From contig NW_017265144.1 in assembly GCF_001638985.1 (NCBI RefSeq), positions 62,001-126,000 of the forward strand: a stretch of DNA of 64,000 nt, read 5' to 3'. A program made the position numbers and the translations under genes. The notes under the pieces are model-generated. The model made no database searches. It worked only from the letters and a program-made list of their open reading frames with translations, and was not told the origin of the DNA. The DNA comes from Phycomyces blakesleeanus NRRL 1555(-) (Eukaryota; Mucoromycota; Mucoromycetes; Mucorales; Phycomycetaceae). Numbering within the stretch: the first letter of the stretch is position 1; each line of letters begins with the position of its first letter. Positions 39,765 through 51,765 of this stretch are shown here, one piece after another.

Positions 39765-41622
39765 TCATTTGAAACACAATTTTTTTGCAGAGCCGTATTT
39801 AAAACTAACATAGCCTTTAAAAAGTATTTTTGCCCATCTACTTATTGAAAAACCTTTGAAAATCTCATAAAGCTGCTCCTCAGTGTATTCTGCACGAACA
39901 GTTCCTGGATAGCTACGGAAATACGCACTGCACCCCTTCGATTCTTCCTCTTCTAGCTTCAGTGTTATTGAGTGGAATTTTCTGTTTTTTATCGAATCAT
40001 TGTATGAAGAGTACACCCATATGTTTTCAGCAGGAGTCTGGTCAAGTCACACATATATCCAGTTTTTTTTAAAGATTAATATCCCGTATTTCATATTGTA
40101 CCTCTTATATTTAAATATATATATATGTACATGCACTTACCAATGATGAAGACACAGAAAACAAAGCAATTCTATCTTCGTTAAGGATGTTAATAAATTG
40201 AGTACTTTTAATATAAAGCTTTGTAAAATGGGTCGATGACATATCGATACAACTGTCTACAGAATTTTTCTGTCGTGATATTGTTATATCTACGGTTTCG
40301 AGATGCATGGTGTTAAGATTTTTGCAGGATATTGAGAGCTGGTTGAGTGTAGTTGAGGCAACAGTAATAGAAATGAGTGATAAACTGGACAGCCCATATT
40401 CCATTGGTAATAAAGAAAATTCTGGACGAGAATTAAGGACACCGTCGGTAATGGCGAAAGACTTTAATGCTGGACACTTTTCTAGGACGGTATCCAGCAT
40501 GACAGTAGCTCCTTTGACGTTGATATCGAGATCAACTAGTCGAGGATAATACTCCAGCTTATCAAACATGCCAAAGTGTCGAATATCTTCTTGAAAGTAT
40601 ACAATTTTGATTTTCTCCAGCGTATTTGCAAGTGTTTTTGTTAATTGTAGCATATCGTTTGATGATCCGGTGTCTCCCGAGGAATTATGTATATTAAGAT
40701 CAATTGTCTTGATATGGACATTAAAAAGACAAATTTGACTTATAAAATCAAGATAAATCTTCTCTGACGGAGTGTTGGCATGGACAGAAATGTTTTTCAG
40801 ATTTTGAAAGGGACATGGAAGTTCGGCAAACAATTTCAGAGCTTGAGAAGTATGTAAATTAGCTCCGGACTGAGAAAAATCAAGGCGTGAAAGTGTGTTG
40901 ATGTTTGGATACTTGATAGCTAGGTAATGCAGCCAGTTATAGGTAGTGTTCTTGATATCCATTTCCAATGTTTTTAAACAGGGTCTCGGCTTCACTTTTT
41001 TAACCTTAAGTAATTCATCAGGACTCATTTCGTCAAATCGAGCACTAAGCGAAATGTAGGTCAATTCGGGTAGTTGGTCGTTAAGGAGTTCAAAGTCGTC
41101 AAAAGTGCAGGTAAACAGTGTTTTAAAGGGTATAATGAATTTAAGCCGTGTCAGCCGACGAAGATTCGAGCGTATTGAGTTAAAAGACGTTGGTGGTATA
41201 TCGTAAGGGCAGAATTGCATAGTTATTTCGAGATTTGTGAGAGATTCTGCCCATAAATTCCACACATCGAAATAAGTAGGTCCCAGTATCCTGACACTTG
41301 CATCATTCCATTTGAAGTGTTTGAGATTAGGAATATGTTTTTGAAGGGTAAAGAACCGTCGATGACTCAGTAAAATATTCTTTGTGATGTCAAGAGTTTG
41401 AGTTCTGTGACCATATCTTTGAAGTAGTTTGCTTGCTGAACTGGTTGGATCGACCAGCTTGTTGACACTGGCTTCAGTCTGAATAAGGAGGGTTTCAAAA
41501 AGCGATTCCTGGAAAGCTGGGAGCCAAGCCTTGCACACGAGACAGCACTGAGCTTTATCGCTGGGTTGAAGAAAATTTGCAATGATAAGCGTGATTTCGA
41601 AAAGTAATTCTGATGCCAGCAT
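39765..41622 (-). CDS. F-box protein (tandem paralogue 2)
   Basis: A probable SCF substrate adaptor. Exons 41622-40141 and 40037-39765 join in phase 0 (CATTG/GTAAGT ... TTGACCAG/ACTCCT) through a 103-nt intron, giving 584 residues. The F-box is LLFEITLIIANFLQPSDK followed by CCLVCKAWLPAFQ. The LRR-like body contains AIKYPNINTLSRL and LVDLDINVKGATVMLDTVL. The tail in exon 2 runs AENIWVY, YFRSYPGT, then LFKGYVSFKYGS. It is the closest relative of the gene at 35726-37645, sharing intron position, the PELTYISLSA segment and the upstream flank. Both reading frames are open, so both copies may be functional. Substrate unknown. Confidence 0.85.
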
Positions 41623-42390
41623 GATGTAGACAATGACTTAAGAATTTTCGTGAGGAGGTGTTTATGTTTGAGAAGAAAAAAAGAAAAGATGAAATAGGAA
41701 ATATTTTCCTTGAGGGAGTAAATCATCATACTTGTGTTGGAGGTGGATTACGTATATCCACAAGATGTTTGTTACAGCAAAGCTTAATTTCTAAACTTTG
41801 TGCTGTATCCAACACATGCGTAGATTAAAATAGAGCGCACAGACATTCAAGATAGAGATATATTGGATAAGCGACCATTATCTTCAATTATACACCTTTT
41901 CTCATACTATCTTTAAGCAAAGAATATACTGAGAGGGTATTTTCATGAATTTTATATGAAAGCAGAAAGATACTTCTTATTTTTTTTGTTACTTTTCAAA
42001 AAACACTTCCAAAATTTAAAATGCCGCCGTAAAAATACTAGTATTTGACGTGTGCTTGAAAGGGGCAATACTGATAACAGGGTCACACACTTTAGTCAAC
42101 AACACTTATGGCTCAAACAAAAGTGTGTATAATAGCTTGACAGTATCTTATCAATGATAGAGAAAACAGATCTTAAAGCATATATTCATATCATCATTTT
42201 AACTGCACAAATTGTCTATATAAATGCAAAATACGAATAGCAATAAAAAAGTCATCTTTCTCTTATTTTTCTAAATAAATCGAGCTCTCATTATACTCCT
42301 GTCTGCACTTTGTTCATATTTCTTAAATTACAACACCTTGTACACTTTCAGCAAAATATATGATTGTGTGGTGGTCGCCAGCGCTCACGG

Positions 42391-42749
42391 TTAAATATCA
42401 GGTTAATTCAACCTGATATATTTGATCAAAAAAACTGTTTTATATATAGTAATTTATTCCACTCCGATTGGATATATTTGTAAAGTACCTGGTCAATTAC
42501 ACGGTAAGAAATACCAGGTAATTGACCAGGTAGCTGAGAAACGCTCTAAAATTAGTACTTTTATGTCAAATAAGAGTATACAAAACAGCCATAATTATAC
42601 GGACTATTTCTCATAAGAAAGTGTAAAACAAACCACTTCCAGAATATAGGTACCAATAAAGCATTTTAGTAAAATAAAATACAGATTATGAGCTACAGTC
42701 GGGACTTTATATAACTCATTATTTTTGGTCAAGTTAACCTGATATTTAA
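42391..42749. mobile_element. fold-back MITE with nested palindromes
   Basis: A 359-bp non-coding segment bounded by the 16-bp inverted repeat TTAAATATCAGGTTAA (42391-42406) and its complement (42734-42749). The left end itself is a palindrome (TATCAGGTT / AACCTGATA). A second perfect 14-bp stem, ACCTGGTCAATTAC (42487-42500) with GTAATTGACCAGGT (42518-42531), lies inside. TTAA at both ends could be target duplication. Family not recognised. Confidence 0.6.
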
Positions 42750-43637
42750 TTGCGTACACTGGCAGACATCAAAAGAAGAATTGATATGTTTCTAAGCTTG
42801 CTATTTAACTTTGCTAGAAGTATAAGGATTATTTAACTGATAGTTAGTTTCCTTACTGTTAAAAATAACACATTCAACCATATAAATCAATAGTCATAAC
42901 GTTCTAGAACCCTAAACATAGCAATGAGCACACTTTTAATATAAGTAAGGTAAACTCTAAAAAAAGAGATAGAGAAATATTTTTAGGATTTTTGGTAAAT
43001 AAAAAGGGGAGGCTGAAAACCAATACTTGGTGTAAGTAGCTCAATCTTTAGTTTTCATTTTCATTTGCAGTTGATCAATTCTATAAATTAAAGAACTATC
43101 AGGCCTTAAGTGAGCACTTCAACAATCCAATTAAGATCTATATAGAATATTAATGAATAGAGTGCATTAATGTATAGCTTGACAGATTGAAGACTACTTG
43201 GATCTGTATACATTAAGCTGCTGCTGGATTCTATACAAAATATTATCTAAAGTATTGAAGATCAGTACCCCTACAGAGAGTAACACGCCGAACCTTATCC
43301 GATCTCAGCAACATTAAGGCTTAAATCCCACAGAATTTATAGACCCATAACTTGAATCTAGCTTGAATCTGGATCAATTACTTTAATATTTTTATCTTTA
43401 GTCTATGATTATACAACGGCTAATACAAAGGACATCAGCAGTAATCATAGCTCATCATTGACTCTGATTGAATGCAGATTTGACTGTGGGTAAAATAGAC
43501 ATTGTACATGTGCACAAAAAATGATGACAAATTTTTTTAGTTACATTTAATTTTATATATTAGAATATGCGAATATGTACGATCGAGATACACAATAGCA
43601 CATTTGCTCACTTTAATAGCTACATATTTGTGCTCTT

Positions 43638-43682
43638 TATTATATTATATTATATTATATTATATTATATTATATTATATTG
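43638..43682. repeat. TATTA pentanucleotide array
   Basis: Nine or so perfect tandem units of ATTAT/TATTA in an intergenic region about 0.9 kb upstream of the subtilase gene. Confidence 0.85.
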
Positions 43683-44464
43683 TATCTTGAAGAAGAAATC
43701 AATTGTAGACTTTCTCTTTTGCTAGTAAAAATCAAATACCTAAATTCAAAAAATAAAATAAAAAAATATTAAAAGTAAAGGGTGGCTCAGCTAGCAGCCT
43801 GAACAATGGGAAATCATCAGTCGTTTTTTTACCAATGACTATTTTTTGTTTAAATGAAATCAATATCATATATATTATTACTCTTATTATTATCTATATA
43901 ATATTTAATATTGATATAGAATACAAAGAAGACATATGTACATATATATAGAATTGCCTCAGAGCCAATGGGGTTGGATCGATCTTCGCAATAGACCGGG
44001 TAAGTCCATGAAGAGCACCATAAACACACAGAGTAAAACGATACCCGTTACCAAGTAGAGTTAAAACTAACTAATTTGGGTTGAAACACAAATGCCATAA
44101 AAAGAAACGAAAAGTTATCAAATTCACAGACGTTGAGAGATTCAATATATATTGAACAGCCTACGACCATGTCATGCAGACCACAAATATACAATTTCTA
44201 TACTAAGGTCTTCTTTCCCAAAGCAAACGTAGTATTCCTTTTCCAGATAAGGATGTTATATGAGTGCTTTCCGGGGATGGCTGTCTCTTAGCAACATATT
44301 CAACAACTTATACGTGTACTACTCTAATCCGCATTTTTAAACTGACAAGTTCTCTAAAATAGACATCGTATGTTATGCCACTCAAAAGATCCAATTATTA
44401 TGGATGCACAGATGTCAACATGCAGGTACAAGCTTTGTAAGAAAAGCAAGCAAGTAAAAAAAAG

Positions 44465-44472
44465 TATAAAAG
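44465..44472 (+). promoter_or_regulatory. TATA box of the subtilase gene
   Basis: TATAAAAG 120 bp upstream of the ATG. It is followed by a long CT-rich leader (about 44514-44583, CCCTTCC and CCATCCC units), a combination common at well-expressed fungal genes. Confidence 0.6.
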
Positions 44473-44584
44473 ATAATTAACAAACCAAATTGTGCTCTTT
44501 AGTCCACTCAAACAGTTCCTTTCCTTTTCATCTCCCTTCCCCTCCCTTCCCATCCCATCCTATCCCATCCCCTTCCCTTTCATA

Positions 44585-47500
44585 ATGAAGCGACGCTCTT
44601 TCTCTGTCATTCCCCTTTTCGCAGCCGGTATCTGTCTTGCTGTCCTTGTTTTGGTTGCTCCCTCAGAAGCCATCTCCCATCCCAAGTACAAATTATCTGG
44701 CAATGACATTGTCCCAAACCGTTATGTCGTAGAATTTGATGAAGGAGATTCCAAGTCTGCCAACAGCTTTGTTCATTCAGTCCAGAGCAAGTTCAAAAAA
44801 GCCAAACTTCACATTGCCCAGGAATTTGAGCACAATCTCTTCAATGGTATCTCTTTTGGCCTCAATGGTCTTGATGAAAAGGATCACACCGAGGCTCTCA
44901 AGTCTATCTTGGATAAAGACAATGTCAGGGCAGTTTATCCCGTCAGAGCCATTCCACGCCCAGAGGTTAACTTTGAAAAGGCCTCCACCAAGGATAAAAC
45001 ACCTACCCTCCTTCCCCATGCCATGACCCAAGTCGATCGTGTACACTCTGAACTCAAGAAGTTTGGTAAGGGCATCAAGGTCGGTGTCATTGATACTGGT
45101 AAGCATCTCCTTCTTCTTTCCTTCTTTTCTTAAAAAATAGAGATCATTATTCAATATAATACTTAATGCACAAATTCACGATATTGTATAATTAGGTATC
45201 GATTATCTCCATCCTGCTCTGGGAGGTGGTTTTGGTAAAGGTTTCAAAGTTCAGTATGGCTACGATCTTGCCGGTAATGCCTACACTGGTTACAACAATC
45301 CTGTTCAAGATTCCGATCCCCTTGACAGCTGCACTGCTGAGTCTGGTGCAAGTGGTATGCTTATCCCTTGATTAGCTTTATTAGTTATAACTAACACAAC
45401 AATTCAACAATTAGGTCACGGAACACACGTCAGTGGTATTATTGCTGGTTATGATGAAAAGACAGTAAGTATTCTTCATATACTACTCGAAAGTAAAAAA
45501 TAATAATACACACAGTTGACTCATTTAAAACTCTCTAGAACTTTACTGGTGTTGCTCCTCAAGCCACTCTTGGTATGTGGCGTGTATTCGGCTGCAAAGG
45601 ATCCGTTGGAAGTGATGTTCTCATCAAGGCTTTCTTGATGGCCTACGATGCTGGTATGGACATCATCTCTGTATCCATTGGTGAGAAGAACGCCTGGAGC
45701 AGTGGCCCTGATACTATTGTTGCCCAACGTATCGCTGAAAAGGGAATTCCATGTAAGACAAAAGTGATCTTTTAAAATTAAAAAATAAGAATAAAAATAG
45801 CCATGTGTTACATTAGACCAAATTACTAATCCTTGTTGCATTAATTCATTCATGATAGTCATTATTTCTGCTGGTAACGCTGGCAGTGAAGGCGCCTTTA
45901 CCGTTGGTATGCCCAGTACTGCTAAGGATGTCTGGTCCATTGCATCTGTTGATAATGATTTCCAATTGATGAAGAAGTTCAAGGCCAGTTCTATCGCCGA
46001 AAAGCTTGGTAAGTCTACATTTTTTGTTGCTATTGTTGTTATCCACTGTAAGCAGGATAAGATCACTTATTTCCGCTTACATATATCTAGGCTACTCAAC
46101 CTCATCTACTAAGCTGGTTGACGGTGAAATTGTTATCGGTGACAAGAATATTGGCAGTGGCACAGACGCCTGTAATCCTTCTAATGTTCCTGATCTTACC
46201 GGGAAGCTTGCTCTTATCCAACGTGGTGGTTGCACTTTTGACGTAAAGGCTGCTAGTATCGCTGGTGCTGGTGGTATTGGCGTTATTATTTATAACACAA
46301 ACAACGGCGATGCGTTTGTACCCTCTAACCCTAGCGCTACTATTCCCGTTGTTGGCATTTCTACAAAGGATGGACTTGCTATTCTGGAGGGTATCAAGGC
46401 CGGAGTTGAGACCATAAAGTTTGACAACGAGGAAGCTTTATACCCTGTAACTACTGGAAATCTTGTTTCTGACTTCTCCAGTGTCGGTGCATCTTATCAG
46501 CTCGATCTTAAGCCTAACATTGCTGGTATTGGTGGTCGAGTTTTCTCTACTCTTCCCCGTTTCCTTGGCAGCTGGGGTATAATGTCTGGTACATCAATGG
46601 CTGCTCCTTACGTTTCTGGATCTGTTGCTCTATTCATTGAAGCAAAGGGTTACAAGAAGAACTCCCAGATTATTTCCCAGCAATTCAAGAACCATGCTCT
46701 CAAGCTTGTCCATGCCAAGGGTAATAGTGCAATCCAGAGCCCTCTCCTTCAGGGCGCCGGTCTTGTCCAGGTTTACGATGCTATTGCTGGAAAAGTCCGA
46801 GTCTCTCCTACCCAGATCAGTTTCAACGACACCTCGTCCTTTGCCAAATACAAAACCCAGACCTTGACTATAATTAACACCGGAAAGGCACGCACTACCT
46901 TCAAGGTTGTCAACGAGCCCTCTATTGCCGTTGCTCCCTACAACCGTACAGCCCAAGGATATGCTACCCTTGCCCCCACAGGTTTCTCCAATGCCAAGGC
47001 AAAGCTTACTTTCTCCAAGACATCTGTTACCCTTAACGCTGGTCAAAAGACAACTGTCCGTGTCACTGTTATCCCTCCCAAAGTTAACCCCAAGGATCAT
47101 ATTATGTATGGTGGTTACATTCGTTTCAAGGCCGGAAACCAAAAGACTGCTCTTGATGTCACTGTTCCTTACTTTGGTGTCGTTGGCAAGCAGCGTGACC
47201 TACCTCTTTTTGATAAAGACTATCCTTACCTCTCTGATCCCACTGGTACCCCAGTCTTCCTTAAGAACCAGACATATACATATGATCGTTCTAATACCAA
47301 AACCACACCCACCATTGTATACCGTCTTCTCACCCCAACTGCCAAGTTTGATGTCGATGTCTTGAATGCCAAGACCAAAAAGTCAATTGGCAAAACCTTG
47401 ACTGATTCCACATACATTCCCCGTAATACATTTGCAACCGATAATTTCATGTCTGGTGTCTCTTGGGATGCAACCTATGTTCCATCCTCAATCTCAGATA

Positions 47501-47631
47501 TTCAAGACAAGGTCCCAGTTCCTTCTGGAACTTACATCCTCAACTTGAGAGCCCTCAAACTACTTGGCAATCCCAAGGACCCCAAGGACTGGGAGACTTA
47601 CCAGACTGGACCTATTGTTGTTAAAAATTAA
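44585..47631 (+). CDS. secreted subtilisin-like serine protease with PA domain
   Basis: An extracellular S8-family endopeptidase, likely for nutrient protein breakdown. Exons 44585-45098, 45196-45354, 45415-45464, 45539-45752, 45859-46008, 46091-47631 give 875 residues. A signal peptide spans about residues 1-30 (hydrophobic AAGICLAVLVLVAPSEA). An inhibitor I9-type propeptide follows (NRYVVEFDEG to AVYPV). The catalytic triad is visible: Asp170 in VGVIDTG, His226 in GHGTHVSG, Ser531 in SGTSMAAPYVSG, with oxyanion Asn319 in SAGNAG. A PA domain (GKLALIQRGGCTFDVKAA) is inserted before the Ser motif, and a beta-rich Fn3-like C-terminal region follows, as in Vpr/C5a-peptidase-like fungal subtilases. 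Introns are 60-106 nt. An upstream in-frame ATG at 44492 would add a pyrimidine-encoded stretch and spoil the signal peptide. Confidence 0.94.
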
Positions 47632-47867
47632 TTTATTGACTCAAGATCAATATAGCAATATACATCTGCTACTTTGTATAATTATCTTATTTATTTATTT
47701 ATAACTATTAAAATCTCAAATACAAAACCATTAACATCAATTGCGCTCTTACAAAAAAGAATGATTGTTTAAAACTTCAAAATGTGCACAGAAACTTACC
47801 GTATTTTCGGATCGTATTTACGGAATTATCCTTTTCTGTAACACTCGCACACGCACACACACACACT

Positions 47868-47906
<39 letters not shown>

Positions 47907-48779
47907 AGAAGCACAAAACAATATATATTTCCCACATTCACACATATATTGTACATATTGCACATATTTTGAAATAGAGAAATGAGGGTATGACCAATAT
48001 TATAGCATTTAAGCTGAACTTAATTACAGTTATAAAAGACGAAAATCTGAATATACACACGCAGTATGTACTCTTTTAGCGTTGAAACAAATCGATCTTT
48101 ATTGTGCGAATCTATTACCCGGTACGATATTTAATACACATAGACGGCTATTAGAGCTATTAATATTGCCAAGTAGCTTTGCCTATTGATAATGGAGTAT
48201 ATCCAATAATTCAGGCACATTATGATTTCGGGTGTTCTTATCTTCCAACTAATTCAGCAGCATATATTGCAATAAAGAGCAATATATTATATTAGACAGA
48301 AAGGTGTACAAGCTATTTTTAAAATAGATTGTGTTTCCTTTTTTATAAGAGCACAGATCTTGTAGGTTATTGTGCAAGGTAAATGGAAGAATTATAATGA
48401 TCAGGAACTATAGGTACTAGGACTTAACAAAGATATAAATATGGTTTTAAAGACCTTGGGTCTAGGATCAGCAGCAATTTTTACACCAGTTTATACCCTT
48501 AAAAGGATCCAAATGTTTTACAATATTTTATTTCACAATATGATCGACGTTGTGAAACTAATTTTTTTTAAAGAAAAAAGAAGAGACTTTTATACAGACT
48601 TTGCATATCTGTAAGCCTAGAAACCTTGGATATTAATACTTACTTTGTGGGATGTTTTATTTTAATATTCCATACAAAATATAGCACAAATAACGACATA
48701 CGTCTGATTTCAGTATATAATATATTGTGTGAATTATATATCGCAAATTTATTTACCTACTTAGTATCTACTTTTGGAA
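47632..48779. other. intergenic region downstream of the subtilase
   Basis: AT-rich with a CACA/TATA dinucleotide array at about 47845-47905. No gene recognised. Confidence 0.5.
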
Positions 48780-49238
48780 TTATACTCCAAAAGAAAATAT
48801 ATGCATTATCAACGTGGAAGGTGCAATTTTAATTATCAATTGGGTATTAATTGAACATTTTTTTTTAAAAAAAAAGGGAAGGAAAAGACTCTGATAGGTG
48901 CTGTGATCTGATTCAAAATCATTAGTCAATAAGATAGGTACAAAGTAATGATAATTTAAATAATCAAAAAGGTACATATCAATCTTGTCAAGAGTCTGAC
49001 CTTGGGACATGTTGATAGTTATTCCAAAAATAAAATGGACTGTAAATTGGTAGTATTTGACCTCAATAGATATAGTGTGTTCAGCTGGGTTTAGCTTGAT
49101 CTTTGGAACGAACATTATCTTTCCAGAATTTGATCCAGTTACAATATTAGACTTGATGATGTATCTGGAAAAATAATAACGTATAATGTGGGTGCTATCG
49201 AAAAGACTATTCTTGGGGTCAGGATTCCTTAGCAACAT
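48780..49238 (-). pseudogene. fragment of a Helitron/PIF1-type helicase
   Basis: About 150 codons resemble the C-terminal part of Helitron-encoded PIF1-like helicases. The start MLLRNPDPK (usually MLLRNLDP), the block GKIMFVPKI, and ITINMSQGQTLDKIDMYLF, which is the SF1 helicase motif TINKSQGQTL with Met in place of the Lys. The usual YVALSR end motif is not recognisable, and no Rep domain or upstream helicase motifs were found. It is a remnant from a rolling-circle transposon (a host PIF1 copy is less likely). Confidence 0.65.
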
Positions 49239-50320
49239 AATTAGATCTATTTTTATTAGGGTAGAGAGAATGCAGTGGTACAGTGGTCCCTCGATAATTT
49301 CACGGTCAAAGGAGGACTAGGTGCCTTGAAATTATCGAAGAATGAAATTAACGAATGAGGATGATATATTTTCCAATTGAATTATCCGGGATTGTTAATA
49401 GGTTAGTAGCTCAATATTGGGAAAGGTAGGTAATGTGAAAGTGTTATTTATTACAGAGACAAAATAATATTGATTTTATCTGTTACTATTAAAGTCTCTG
49501 TAGTTCAAATACCTGTTGCGTAATTGTTGGTTTACATTGTATGCGTGTGTAGTGTATATGCCCCTGGTGTGTAACAGTTCCGGGGATTGTTAACTTGTCA
49601 GATTCATTAACAATAAGGATCCAGTTTTTGGTGGTGGAGTCTGTTCTTCACCCAATTGTGGTATGTATATCACAAATGGGATGTTCGAGAACAGTTATTT
49701 AGGCTTGAACTGGAGGAGGTAAATCCTAATAAAGTGTGGTCTATGAGAATATGGGGAAGAAGAAGTTCGAGAGTAAAGTTGAAGAGGAGCAGAGAGAGAG
49801 GGGATCACTCTAATTGTTTTTTGTAGTAAACGAAGCCATGTGTCTTTTTTTTGTAATTGAAAGACAAAGTGTAGATTGTAAGTCATGTAATTAAGAGTAT
49901 CTACAGTGGTACTATTCAAATTTAGCCTTATATAAAATATATATACTTTGGAAAATGTAGTTCAAAAGAAGAAGAATCAGCCCTAGCTATTAAATTTCTA
50001 AAAATATTTACTAAAATATTGAATATTTTATGACCTACTCTATAGATTTCCATTAATATTTTTTTAAAAAAAATTGCCTTCCTGTTTTAACCATTTTTTC
50101 TTCTTCTTTAAATAAAATAATATTATATAAAAATAATCAGAAAAACTCGAAAAAGTATGCTTACTACAAAGCTGATAATATTGAAAGTATTTAGTTTGCT
50201 TTCTTGCTAAATTATCATTAAAAGACAAAGGTCTAATAAAATCATCTTATGAAAAGAAGAGTGTGTTTGAAAATATTGGTATTTTTCAAGTGCTTCGTTT
50301 TTATTGAAAGTTAAAGTGAA
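49239..50320. other. repeat-rich non-coding region
   Basis: No gene. Near 49277-49345 the sequence CAGTGGTCCCTCGATAATTTCA and a nearby TGAAATTATCG form an imperfect fold-back with pogo-like ends, but no second terminus was found. Confidence 0.4.
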
Positions 50321-50413
50321 AGTAAAAGTGCTACTGCTGCAGATTCTCTAATAAAATCACAGAGTTTTAAGAAATTTTGTAATTTTTAAAGAAAATTAAA
50401 AGGGGGGAGTGAG
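50321..50413 (+). repeat. dispersed repeat, copy 1 of 3
   Basis: About 90 bp beginning AAAAGTGCTACTG and passing through TAAAATCACAGA to GGGGGAGTGAG. It matches 51575-51675 in the same orientation and 50935-51027 in the opposite orientation; beyond GTGAG it diverges. Confidence 0.7.
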
Positions 50414-50875
50414 GGAGTGGGGGGAAGGGTAAGTTATGTGTTTATGAAGTCAAAGTTAAAAAAAAGTCTTGGGGGTTGGTTTTATAAAACGAATAGTGAA
50501 GGATTGATTATATGTTGAAATTATTTCTAAGAGTCTAGAAAAGCATTGGATTTTTTAATAAACGAATAGTAACGGGGCGATTTTTGGGTATTGACCAATT
50601 CTGAAAAAGTTAGGATATATTTAGATTCGTTAACAAAATGAATGGTGAAGGTATCTCCTTTTTGGCCTCACAAAACATCAAATTTATATGTAAAAAAAAA
50701 CTAGCCCGTCTAATTCACTTTATAATAAAATCTAAAAAATTCTCTGAAACACTAAGGCGTTTCTGAAACAAATAGCTACCCCGTCCAACGAACCGGTTTG
50801 TAAATCACCAAAGTTTTCCTAGCCGTGGTGATATTTTTTGAAACACTTGATTACCCCTAACCAATTATTTTATAA

Positions 50876-51030
50876 AGAAATATAAGGTTTTTCTAAAACG
50901 CCCCTCTTGCATGGACTGCATGACTTATCTGCACCTCACTCCCCCCTTTTAATTTTATTTTTTAAAATTTATGAAATCTTTTGAAATTCTGTGATTTTAT
51001 GAGTTTTCAACAGTAGCACTTTTATTTTAA
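50876..51030 (-). repeat. dispersed repeat, copy 2 of 3 (left arm of about 155-bp inverted repeat)
   Basis: It reads ATATAAGGTTTTTCTAAAACGCC through CATGGACTGCATGAC to GTAGCACTTTTATTTT, and pairs with 51575-51729. Outer ends are ATATAAGG/CCTTATAT. The pair encloses about 545 bp and could be a non-autonomous element of about 850 bp. Confidence 0.7.
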
Positions 51031-51574
51031 ATGAATTGGGTACTGATACGCTACACTAATATTTGAAAATAAACCGAGTTGCTGCCATTGCAGTTTTTGC
51101 ACATTCAAAGACTAGAACTAGAAGAATTTCGTACAAGCACTACTTATTTTTTTTTAACTTCCTCGTCTTCGGGTGGACAGTTCATTCAATAAACAACACA
51201 AAAAAAATATTTGAAAATAGTTGGTATAGGCAGACTAAAAGTTCAAAAAAAAGGGCAAAAGAAAGAGCGATTTTTTAATCGACTCTAAATAGCTAGTATT
51301 CCTCTATTGTCATTTGAGTTAAGAAGAGTATGCCTTTGATAAAATCTATGTGCTATAGGGTGCAAGATCTAGGATAGTTCGCAATAAAAGATTCTCGCTC
51401 AATGACAGAAACGGTATTATAAGCACAATTTATTAAAAGTAAAAGTGCCCCAAAAACATTGAAAAAGCTAGAAAACCCTCCAAACAAATGCTGTGATCAC
51501 TCTTTTGATTATCTTCTTTTGAGTATCACCAGACCCCCCAAGCCTAATAAAATGCTTCTTACAAACAAAAAATA

Positions 51575-51729
51575 AAATAAAAGTGCTACTGTTGCAAATT
51601 CTCATAAAATCACAGAATTTCAGATTTCATAATTTTAAAAAATAAAAATAAAATAAAAAGGGGGAGTGAGTTGAATATCAGTCATGCGGTCCATGCAAGA
51701 GTGGCGTTTTAGAAAAACCTTATATTTTA
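51575..51729 (+). repeat. dispersed repeat, copy 3 of 3 (right arm of inverted repeat)
   Basis: Reverse complement of 50876-51030 with scattered changes. It directly abuts the terminal repeat of the DIRS-like element at 51730, so one element was inserted beside or into the other. Confidence 0.7.
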
Positions 51730-51765
51730 TGTCGTTCCTAATACAATACTTGTTGCTTCCGCTTC
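51730..51765 (+). repeat. DIRS left inverted terminal repeat
   Basis: 36 bp pairing with 56502-56537 in inverse orientation, two mismatches. Starts TGTCGTTCC and ends TTGCTTCCGCTTC. Confidence 0.85.

Larger units (their letters stand above)
41623..44464. other. 2.8-kb intergenic region with a MITE
   Basis: AT-rich, with no supported gene. It contains a fold-back element at 42391-42749 and a TATTA pentamer array at about 43638-43682. Short scattered open frames show no family resemblance. Confidence 0.5.

Noticed and set aside
43290..43340. Possible 5S-like or tRNA-like segment near GCTTAAATCCCAC
   Set aside because: No internal control boxes in the right spacing and no stem pairing.
49277..49345. 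pogo-like terminus CAGTGGTCCCTCGATAATT
   Set aside because: Only one convincing end and an 11-bp internal fold-back were found; no second terminus or transposase, so not called as an element.
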